From an uncultured Aurantimonas sp. (lineage in GTDB: Bacteria; Pseudomonadota; Alphaproteobacteria; Rhizobiales; Rhizobiaceae), in contig CANKZU010000008.1 of the NCBI GenBank assembly GCA_947488615.1, positions 1-64,000 on the forward strand: DNA of 64,000 nucleotides. Reading direction: 5' to 3'. Position numbers and translations under genes: made by a program. The notes beneath the pieces were generated by a model. The model did no database searches and was not told the origin of the DNA. It saw only the letters and a list, made by a program, of their open reading frames with translations. Each line of letters starts with the position of its first letter. Positions within the stretch are counted from its first letter, which is position 1. This document shows positions 57,477 through 64,000 of this stretch, in pieces.

Positions 57477-58718
57477 TTATCCCACCGCGTTGAGCACGCG
57501 ATGATCGAGCGGATAGCGCGCGAACAGCGCCAGCGTGGCCGAGCCCATCGCGCGGGCAATCGAGCCGAAGGTGCCGGGCCTGATTTCAAGCGGCGTCAGG
57601 CCCTGGAGCTTGAGGCTCATCATCGCCCGCTCGGTCGCCTCGATCAGCCGGGTTCGCACCGCCGGCGGGAACCCGCCGTCGATCACCGCGCATTCGAAAT
57701 CATAGATCGAACTGGCCGCGACGAGGGCATGGGCCAGCCCCTCGCCGGCGATCGCCAGCCAGCGGTCGAGACTATCGCCAAGTCCGTCCCAGGCCGCGTC
57801 GCTTCGCCAGATTTCAAGCGGGTCGCCGCCTTGTTCCGCGATCATCTTCTCCAGGACATGGATCGAAGCGACGTTGATCAATTGGTCGAAGCCGGCCGCG
57901 TCGGACCCCGCCGTCCTGGCGCGGGGCACCGGCATCGGGCCGAGCGCCGCGGCATTGCCGGTGCGGCCGGTGACGAGAGTGCCATCGATGACGAGACCAC
58001 CGCCGACGAAGGCGCCGACGAAGACATAGAGATAGTCCGAGGACCGGGCGGCGCCGAAGACGTTCTCGGCGGCGCAGGCGGCCGTCGCGTCGTTGACGAG
58101 ATGAACCGGCAGGCCGGTCGCCTCGCTCAAGGTTCCGGCAATGTCGGCGGTGCGCCATTCCTCCATGCTCGCCGCCGGCGCGCCGATCTCCTCGGCCCAG
58201 GACCACAGCTCGAAGGGCATGGCGATGCCGAAGCCGACGATCCGGGTCCGCAGCTTCGGGTCGATCGCGGCGACGACGCGCGCCTCGGCGGCGCCGACGA
58301 AATCGAGCACGGCGTTCAGGCGCGGATAGGCATAGGTCTGGCGCTCGCGCGCCCGCACCCGACCGACGAAATCCATCAGCACCAGTTCGACCGAGCGCCG
58401 CCCGATCTTGAGCCCCAGCGAAAACGCGCCGTCCGGATTGAGCCGCATCGGCACCGACGGCTGGCCGACCCGACCGCGCCGGGGTTTTTCGCGCAGAACC
58501 AGTTGAGCGGCCTCGAGCACCCGCATGATCACCGAGGCGGTCTGCGGCGACAGGCCGCTGCGCCGGGCGATATCGGCCTTGGCCAGCTCGCCGTGGCGAC
58601 GGATCAGCGTCAGCACCGCGCGCTCGTTTTGGGCCCTCATTCCGGCCTGGTTCGAGCCGCGCATTCGGTCGTCGCGGCGTGTCGCCGCGGCAGCCTCGCC
58701 GGCCGTCGTATGGTCCAT
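57477..58718 (-). CDS. frcR: ROK-family transcriptional regulator (FrcR-like)
   Basis: A 413-residue repressor. The N-terminal winged helix (about 25-90) shows NERAVLTLIRRHGELAKADIARRSGLSPQTASVIMRVLE. The ROK sugar-kinase-like part has VNDATAACAAENVFGAA and VFVGAFVGGGLVIDGTLVTGRTGNAAALG. The usual zinc-binding cysteines of ROK kinases are not evident, fitting a regulator rather than an enzyme. The ATG at 58718 has GGGAGGA before it. It is divergent from frcBCA with an AT-rich palindrome between, and so is the likely fructose-responsive regulator. The symbol is by position and family. Confidence 0.85.
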   Translation of the reverse strand: MDHTTAGEAAAATRRDDRMRGSNQAGMRAQNERAVLTLIRRHGELAKADIARRSGLSPQTASVIMRVLEAAQLVLREKPRRGRVGQPSVPMRLNPDGAFSLGLKIGRRSVELVLMDFVGRVRARERQTYAYPRLNAVLDFVGAAEARVVAAIDPKLRTRIVGFGIAMPFELWSWAEEIGAPAASMEEWRTADIAGTLSEATGLPVHLVNDATAACAAENVFGAARSSDYLYVFVGAFVGGGLVIDGTLVTGRTGNAAALGPMPVPRARTAGSDAAGFDQLINVASIHVLEKMIAEQGGDPLEIWRSDAAWDGLGDSLDRWLAIAGEGLAHALVAASSIYDFECAVIDGGFPPAVRTRLIEATERAMMSLKLQGLTPLEIRPGTFGSIARAMGSATLALFARYPLDHRVLNAVG

Positions 58719-58830
58719 GCGTTCCTCCCGGCCCCTTGGAACCGCAGGCGGTTCGAGGGGTGGCACCGGCGAGCCTCACCATGCCGGCGCCGCACCCACT
58801 GTTTCACCGCCGGCGGCTTCCGTCAATAAG

Positions 58831-58847
58831 TAAATCCACTTGATTTA
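58831..58847. promoter_or_regulatory. Candidate FrcR operator in the frcR-frcB gap
   Basis: TAAATC and GATTTA form a perfect inverted repeat around CACTT, in the AT-richest part of the gap between the divergent frcR and frcB genes. It lies 127 bases before the frcB start. A good candidate for the ROK regulator site. Confidence 0.45.
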
Positions 58848-58973
58848 TATTCATTGACAAGCGTCACGTCATGGTGTTTCGTCAGCGCAGATCGGGACGG
58901 CGAGGAGGCCGCCCGGCATCGCCGACCGGGCGAATCGTCCCGGCGAGCGAGTTTCAACTGGGAGGTTTCGTCC

Positions 58974-60005
58974 GTGACACTTCGTACGCTTCTTGCATCC
59001 ACCGCCATCGTCGCCGCCGGGGCCATCGGCCTCGCCGCGCCCGCCGCCGCGCAGGACACCACCAAGGCCTGCCTGATCACCAAGACCGACATCAACCCGT
59101 TCTTCGTCAAGATGAAGGAAGGCGCCACCGCCAAGGCCGAGGAGCTGGGTGTCGAGCTGTCGACCTTCGCCGGCAAGGTCGATGGCGACCACGAGACCCA
59201 GGTCCAGGCGGTTGAGAGCTGCATCGCGGCCGGCGCCAAGGGCATCCTGATCACCGCGTCCGACACCAAGGCGATCACCGACGTGGTCAAGCAGGCGCGC
59301 GACCAGGGCGTTCTGGTCATCGCGCTCGATACGCCGCTGGAGCCGATCGACGCGGCCGACGCGACCTTCGCCACCGACAATTTCAAGGCCGGCGAGCTGA
59401 TCGGCCAGTGGGCCGCCGCGACGTTGGGCGACAAGGCGGCAGACGCCAAGATCGCGTTGCTCGACCTGGCGCCCTCGGCCCCCTCGGTCGACGTGCTGCG
59501 CGATCAGGGCTTTCTCAAGGGCTTCGGCATCGACATCAAGGACGAAAAGAAGATCGGCGACGAGGACGATCCGCGCATCGTCGGCCACGACGTCACAGCC
59601 GGCAACGAGGAAGGTGGCCGCACGGCGATGGAGAACCTTCTGCAGAAGGACCCCGACATCAACGTCGTCTACACGATCAACGAGCCCTCGGCCGCTGGCG
59701 CCTACGAGGCGCTGAAATCCTTCGGCAAGACCGAAGGCGTCCTCATCGTCTCGGTCGACGGCGGCTGCCCGGGCGTCAAGAACGTCGAAGAGGGTGTGAT
59801 CGGCGCCACGTCGCAGCAATACCCCCTCGACATGGCGTCCAAGGGCATCGAGGCGATCGCCCAATTCGCCAAGGACGGCACCGTGCCGCAGCCGAGCGAA
59901 GGGCTCGACTTCTTCGACACCGGTGTCAGCCTGGTGACGGACAAGCCGGTGGACGGCGTTGAATCGATCGATGTCGCGGAAGGCACCGACCGCTGCTGGG
60001 GCTGA
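58974..60005 (+). CDS. frcB: Fructose ABC transporter binding protein FrcB
   Basis: A 343-residue periplasmic sugar receptor of the ribose-binding type. The Sec signal ends APAAAQD at about residue 24. The mature part shows [41 protein letters not shown] and [17 protein letters not shown], and [20 protein letters not shown], matching FrcB. I use the GTG at 58974 (GGGAGG ahead) because it gives the signal peptide at the right place; the ATG at 58854 lies within the promoter region. First gene of frcBCA. Confidence 0.9.
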   Translation: MTLRTLLASTAIVAAGAIGLAAPAAAQDTTKACLITKTDINPFFVKMKEGATAKAEELGVELSTFAGKVDGDHETQVQAVESCIAAGAKGILITASDTKAITDVVKQARDQGVLVIALDTPLEPIDAADATFATDNFKAGELIGQWAAATLGDKAADAKIALLDLAPSAPSVDVLRDQGFLKGFGIDIKDEKKIGDEDDPRIVGHDVTAGNEEGGRTAMENLLQKDPDINVVYTINEPSAAGAYEALKSFGKTEGVLIVSVDGGCPGVKNVEEGVIGATSQQYPLDMASKGIEAIAQFAKDGTVPQPSEGLDFFDTGVSLVTDKPVDGVESIDVAEGTDRCWG

Positions 60006-60014
60006 TCAACTGAT

Positions 60015-60040
60015 GGGGCGGCCCGTTTGCGGGCCGTCCC
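60015..60040 (+). terminator. Hairpin between frcB and frcC
   Basis: An 11-pair stem (GGGGCGGCCCG with CGGGCCGTCCC, one G-U pair) and loop TTTG, ten bases after the frcB stop. There is no U-run. It should stabilise the frcB message or reduce read-through to the permease and ATPase genes. Confidence 0.6.
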
Positions 60041-60104
60041 TTGACCTTGCCTCTTCTTCGCGCCTTGATGCGTTAGCGGCCCTGGCCTTTCGGAGCGACA
60101 CGCC

Positions 60105-61175
60105 ATGAGTGAAACCACCGACAAGGGCTCGGATTTCGAATCCTCCCTCAGCCAGAGCGACGGCGCCGTCGCCGCTTTCGGGCATCGCCCGCGCGGCCCG
60201 CTCGGCAACCTGCAGCACTTCCTGCACGGCAACCCGACCATGGTGCCGGTCATCGTGCTGTTACTGTCGGTTTTGGTGTTCGGTCTCGTCTCCGACAATT
60301 TCTTTTCCGCCTTCAACCTGTCGCTGATCATGCAGCAGGTGGCGATCGTCGGCATTTTGGCGGCGGCGCAGAGCCTCGTCATCCTCACCGCCGGCATCGA
60401 TTTGTCGGTCGCCGCCGTCATGGTGATGGTTTCGGTGATCATGGGCCGGCTGTCGACAGAGTTCGGCCTGCCGGTGCCGCTGGCGATTTTCGTCGGCCTG
60501 TCCGTTGGGGCCCTCGCCGGCTTGCTCAACGGCATTCTGGTCACCCGCGTGCGGCTGCCACCCTTCATCACGACGCTGGGCACCTGGAACATCTTCCTGG
60601 CGCTGAACTACTATTTCTCCAATCGCGAGACCATCCGCAGCCAGACGCTCGACGCCGAGGCACCACTCCTGAAGCTGTTCGGCGAGCGCTTCACCGTTGG
60701 CGGCGCGGTGCTGACCTGGGGCGTCGTCCTGATGGTCGCGATCTTCCTGATCCTTTGGTACGTGCTCAACCGCACCGCCTGGGGCCGGCATGTCTATGCT
60801 ATCGGCGATGACAAGGAAGCGGCGGAGCTGTCGGGCATCCGCACCGACCGCACGCTGGTCTCGGTCTATGTCCTCGCCGGCTTCATCTGCGCCATCGCCG
60901 CCTGGGCTTCGATCGGCCGGGTCGGCTCGGTCAGCCCGACGTCCTTCTTCGAGGCCAATCTGGAATCGATCACCGCCGTGGTGATCGGCGGCATCTCGCT
61001 GTTCGGCGGTCGCGGCTCGATTCTCGGGCCGATGATCGGCGCGCTGATCGTCGGGGTGTTCAACTCCGGGCTGCGGCTCGGCGGCGTCGACGTGCTCTGG
61101 CAGGTCTTCGCCACCGGCTGGCTCATCATCATCGCGGTCGCCATCGACCAGTGGATCAGGAAGATCTCCGCATGA
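60105..61175 (+). CDS. frcC: Fructose ABC transporter permease FrcC
   Basis: A 356-residue permease of the ribose-type family with about nine to ten hydrophobic segments. Typical stretches are LVILTAGIDLSVAAVMVMVS, LPPFITTLGTWNIF, YAIGDDKEAAELSGI and GGISLFGGRGSILGPMIGALI. A cytoplasmic N-terminal extension of about 45 residues is present, as in FrcC. The stop overlaps the frcA start by four bases. Confidence 0.9.
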   Translation: MSETTDKGSDFESSLSQSDGAVAAFGHRPRGPLGNLQHFLHGNPTMVPVIVLLLSVLVFGLVSDNFFSAFNLSLIMQQVAIVGILAAAQSLVILTAGIDLSVAAVMVMVSVIMGRLSTEFGLPVPLAIFVGLSVGALAGLLNGILVTRVRLPPFITTLGTWNIFLALNYYFSNRETIRSQTLDAEAPLLKLFGERFTVGGAVLTWGVVLMVAIFLILWYVLNRTAWGRHVYAIGDDKEAAELSGIRTDRTLVSVYVLAGFICAIAAWASIGRVGSVSPTSFFEANLESITAVVIGGISLFGGRGSILGPMIGALIVGVFNSGLRLGGVDVLWQVFATGWLIIIAVAIDQWIRKISA

Positions 61176-61960
61176 GCGCCTCCCAGACGCCCGTCCTGTC
61201 GGCCCGCGGCCTCGTCAAGAACTACGGCCGCGTGACCGCCCTCGACCACGCCGATTTCGACCTCTATCCGGGCGAGATCCTGGCGGTCATCGGCGACAAT
61301 GGCGCCGGCAAGTCGACGCTGATCAAGGCGCTGTCCGGCGCGGTCGTCGTCGACGAGGGCGACATCCGGCTGAACGGCGAGCCGGTGCGGTTCACCGCGC
61401 CGATGCAGGCGCGCGACGCCGGCATCGAGACGGTCTATCAGAACCTCGCGCTGTCGCCGGCGCTGTCGATCGCCGACAACATGTTCCTGGGACGTGAAAT
61501 CCGCAAACCCGGCCCGCTCGGCAAATATTTCCGCATGCTCGACCGGGGCGCCATGGAGAAGATCGCACGCGACAAGCTCTCCGAACTCGGGCTGATGACC
61601 ATCCAGAACATCGCCCAGGCGGTGGAGACCCTGTCCGGCGGCCAGCGCCAAGGCGTCGCGGTGGCCCGCGCGGCGGCCTTCGGGTCCAAGGTGCTGATCC
61701 TCGATGAGCCGACGGCGGCGCTCGGCGTCAAGGAATCGCGCAAGGTTTTGGAACTGATCCAGGACGTGCGCTCGCGCGGCATGCCGATCGTCCTGATCTC
61801 GCACAATATGCCGCATGTGTTCGAGGTCGCCGACCGGATTCACATCCACCGGCTGGGACGGCGTCTGTGCGTCGTCGACCCGAAGAACGCAACGATGAAC
61901 GACGCCGTGGCCCTGATGACCGGCGCCAAGCAGCCGGAACAGGAAATGGCCGCGGCGTAA
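61172..61960 (+). CDS. frcA: Fructose ABC transporter ATPase FrcA
   Basis: A 262-residue single-domain ATPase, as FrcA, unlike the two-domain RbsA. Walker A is GDNGAGKST, the signature is LSGGQRQGVAVARA and Walker B is KVLILDEPTAALG. The His of the switch is in LISHNMPHVFEVA. The start overlaps the frcC stop by four bases. No fructokinase gene follows in the window, so the sugar is presumably phosphorylated by an enzyme encoded elsewhere. Confidence 0.9.
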   Translation: MSASQTPVLSARGLVKNYGRVTALDHADFDLYPGEILAVIGDNGAGKSTLIKALSGAVVVDEGDIRLNGEPVRFTAPMQARDAGIETVYQNLALSPALSIADNMFLGREIRKPGPLGKYFRMLDRGAMEKIARDKLSELGLMTIQNIAQAVETLSGGQRQGVAVARAAAFGSKVLILDEPTAALGVKESRKVLELIQDVRSRGMPIVLISHNMPHVFEVADRIHIHRLGRRLCVVDPKNATMNDAVALMTGAKQPEQEMAAA

Positions 61961-62170
61961 GGGCCGGACTTCTCAAGACCGCCAAATGTCCTGATGTCGA
62001 GATGAAGCATGCCGCCGGGGGTTGGGTATCGCATCCCCCGCCAAGCATCGGCGCCAAGAACCTGGATATGGCCGGCCGAATGAGGGCCCATCACCGAAGG
62101 TTGGTATAACCGACGGTCTACCCGGCACGGCCCAAACGGACATCCTGTCGAAAGCCCACGGCGAGAACTC

Positions 62171-63676
62171 TCATTCCGCCGGACTTGCCATTTCACCAGG
62201 CATGGGGCGGAACTCGCCCGACGCCTCGGTGGCGAGACTGACGGCGTAGATTGCCAGAAGGGCTGCGAAGAAACCCGGAATCATCTCGTAGACGCCCGGC
62301 CCGCCGAGGAAACTGTCACTCCAGCCGAGGAAGATCCAGACGATGACGGTGGCAGCGCCCGTGACCAAGCCGGCGACAGCGCCAGCGCCGGTCATCCGCT
62401 TCCAGGTAAGCGCGAGGATGATGAGCGGTCCGAAGGCAGCGCCGAATCCGGCCCAGGCATTGGCGACGAGACCCAGGACCTGCGAGTCCGGGTCGCCGGC
62501 AATGACGGCCGCGGCGACGGCGACAAGAAGCACGCAAACCCGTCCGACATTCACCATTTCTCTTTCGCTCGCCTCCTTGCGCAGGAACAGGCGGTAGAAG
62601 TCTTCCGTGAGCGAGGAGGACGAAACGAGAAGCTGGCTGGAAATGGTGCTCATGATTGCGGCAAGCAGCGCGGCAAGCAGGAAGCCGGTGATCAACGGGT
62701 GAAACAGAAGATCCGCCAGGACGATGAAGATCGTCTCGGGGTCGTCCATCGAAAGGCCGTTTCGCACGACATAGGCGCGGCCGAAGATGCCGAGGCCGAT
62801 CGCTCCGATCAGCGAGACGGCCATCCACGTCATGCCGATATTACGCGCTGCCGGCACGTCCTTGACGCTGCGGATCGCCATGAATCGAACAATGATGTGC
62901 GGCTGGCCGAAATAGCCGAGGCCCCAGGTGACGGCCGATAGAAACCCGATCGCGCTCAGGCCGTTGGTCAGGGATAGGAAGTTCGGATCGACGGTACGGA
63001 GCGTCTCGGCCGCCTGATCGAATCCGCCGCCGCTGGTCAGAACAACCGTAGGCATCAGAACCAGCGCGATCATCATGATGCAGCCCTGGACGAAATCGGT
63101 CAGGCTGACGGCGAGAAAGCCGCCGACGACCGTATAGGTAAGCACGATGCCCAGGGTCAGCCAGATACCCACCGAGTAGTCGCTCATCGTACCGACATCG
63201 ATGACGTTTCCGAAAGCGCTCTCGAAGAGCTTGCCGCCGGCAACAAGCCCCGACGCGGTATAGACAGAAAAGAAAAGCACGATGATAATCGCCGACACCG
63301 TTCTGAGCGCGATGGCCTTGCTCGGAAACCGCTTTGCCAAAAATTCGGGAATGGTAAGGCTATTGTCGTAGCGCTGCGTCTGTTCGCGCAGGCGCGGCGC
63401 GACGATGATCCAATTGGCGAGCGCTCCGACGAAAAGCCCGACGCCGATCCAAGCTTCAACGAGGCCGGTCGCGTAGAGCGCACCAGGAAGGCCCAAGAGC
63501 AGCCAACCGCTCATGTCCGATGCCCCGGCGGACAGAGCCGCGACCGCCGGACTCAGTTGCCGGCCGCCCAGCATGTATTCTTCGGAATTCGCGGTAGATT
63601 TTCGCCAAGCATAGAAGCCGATGCCGAGCATGAGTCCAAAATAGAGCAAAAGGCTGATCCAAATTCCGATATGCAC
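62171..63676 (-). CDS. putP: Sodium/proline symporter PutP
   Basis: A 501-residue SSS-family symporter with about thirteen hydrophobic segments. Hallmarks are YMLGGRQLSPAVAALSAGASDMSGWLLLGLPGALYA (two adjoining motifs), DFVQGCIMMIAL, LGYFGQPHIIVRFMAI and IMSTISSQLLVSSSSLTEDFYR, with the Ser/Asp residues that bind sodium. The start is the GTG at 63676, close to GGGAGG. An ATG at 63739 would add a hydrophilic leader not found in the family. Proline is the likely substrate. Confidence 0.9.
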   Translation of the reverse strand: MHIGIWISLLLYFGLMLGIGFYAWRKSTANSEEYMLGGRQLSPAVAALSAGASDMSGWLLLGLPGALYATGLVEAWIGVGLFVGALANWIIVAPRLREQTQRYDNSLTIPEFLAKRFPSKAIALRTVSAIIIVLFFSVYTASGLVAGGKLFESAFGNVIDVGTMSDYSVGIWLTLGIVLTYTVVGGFLAVSLTDFVQGCIMMIALVLMPTVVLTSGGGFDQAAETLRTVDPNFLSLTNGLSAIGFLSAVTWGLGYFGQPHIIVRFMAIRSVKDVPAARNIGMTWMAVSLIGAIGLGIFGRAYVVRNGLSMDDPETIFIVLADLLFHPLITGFLLAALLAAIMSTISSQLLVSSSSLTEDFYRLFLRKEASEREMVNVGRVCVLLVAVAAAVIAGDPDSQVLGLVANAWAGFGAAFGPLIILALTWKRMTGAGAVAGLVTGAATVIVWIFLGWSDSFLGGPGVYEMIPGFFAALLAIYAVSLATEASGEFRPMPGEMASPAE

Positions 63677-63825
63677 ACGGCCTCCCTGGGTTTGTAGCCT
63701 TATCGATTTCAGCCTCTTCCGATGATGCTCCGATTGCAAGTGTTAGTTGATTTCCCGACTGCAAAAGAGACGGATGGATGAGAAAAAGGCCCGGCAAACG
63801 CGGGCTGAAGCGCGGCGACTGCGGT

Positions 63826-63942
63826 CTACCCTTCCACGAGCGAAACGTAAAATGGGATCCGTGTGCCGAATCCCTTGAGGTCGCTGTCGAAGGCAAGGGC
63901 GAGGACGATCGCGTGGGGCCGGGCCGGCTTGTGTGCGAACAT
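63826..63942 (-). pseudogene. Possible remnant of a tyrosine-recombinase N-terminus
   Basis: A 38-codon frame reads MFAHKPARPHAIVLALAFDSDLKGFGTRIPFY and then stops after a few residues. The DSDLKGFGTRI core resembles the N-terminal 'dlkGFGvRv' strand of phage-type integrases, but the sequence ends where the rest should start. The same frame stays open upstream to the window edge. It may be a decayed integrase, or chance. Low confidence. Confidence 0.25.
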
Positions 63943-63979
63943 CCGAGCGAAACAGGGAAATCCACCCCGACGCACAAGC

Positions 63980-64000
63980 GCCCCGGCACGAGGCCGGGGC
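63980..64000. terminator. Strong hairpin at the right end
   Basis: GCCCCGGC pairs perfectly with GCCGGGGC around ACGAG, ending exactly at the window edge. It may be a terminator for a gene outside the window or a repeat element. Whether a U-run follows cannot be seen. Confidence 0.5.

Noticed and set aside
63456..63989. A 177-codon minus-strand frame at the right end
   Set aside because: It overlaps the putP start region in another frame and has low-complexity Ser/Arg/Pro composition.

Overview
This 64 kb, GC-rich window reads as chromosome from an alphaproteobacterium, most likely a member of the Hyphomicrobiales (Rhizobiales). The support is family-level: FrcBCA/FrcR-type fructose import, a betI-betA pair with a BetI-like palindrome, a ugpBAEC operon, a DUF2585 membrane protein, an ECF sigma factor paired with a ChrR-type anti-sigma factor, and a FecR/CHASE2-cyclase pair. 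Genes are dense, many join by 4-base ATGA overlaps, and I see no tRNA, rRNA, CRISPR array or intact mobile element.

Layout. 1-884: 5' part of a chemotaxis receptor. 1313-6796: a complete thiamin operon (thiC-thiO-thiS-thiG-thiE-thiD, minus strand) behind a TPP riboswitch. 6886-11376: a family-1 sugar ABC importer (minus). 11725-12639: a D,D-carboxypeptidase. 12868-19158: a six-gene plus-strand catabolic cluster (SMP-30 lactonase, aldehyde dehydrogenase, SDR, GST-like, thiolase, tartrate/malate dehydrogenase) of unknown substrate. 19257-22328: a Met-rich periplasmic LTXXQ-type protein divergent from an OmpR/EnvZ-type two-component system. 22388-29794: PPK2, an MFS exporter, DUF302, an alpha/beta hydrolase, a DsrE-like protein, trehalose synthesis (otsB-otsA) and an N-acetylmuramidase. 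29873-34100: ugpBAEC. 34311-38702: choline sulfatase, then a fused TRAP permease with DUF1850.

38791-44915 is the most coherent regulatory unit. An ECF sigma factor, its ChrR zinc/cupin anti-sigma factor and a DUF2177 membrane protein run on the minus strand. Divergently, an FAD amine-oxidase-like protein, a DUF1365 protein and a cyclopropane-fatty-acid-synthase-type methyltransferase are translationally coupled. An SDR gene lies further on. All three transcription units are preceded by the same element, GATCC-N16-CGTA. I infer that this is the promoter of the local sigma factor and that the set is a membrane-lipid photo-oxidative stress regulon like RpoE-ChrR of Rhodobacter sphaeroides.

45151-55094 holds a cupredoxin, DUF805, an exported low-complexity protein, betI-betA, a periplasmic 5'-nucleotidase, DUF2585, a Phd/VapC toxin-antitoxin pair with a nested palindromic operator, and a FecR/CHASE2-adenylate cyclase pair. 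55389-63676 holds a hybrid histidine kinase, the frcR/frcBCA fructose system and a PutP-type sodium symporter. The right end (63826-64000) carries a short integrase-like remnant and a strong hairpin.

Starts were moved from the longest possible ATG wherever a Shine-Dalgarno sequence, a 4-base overlap or family length pointed to another codon, including TTG or GTG.
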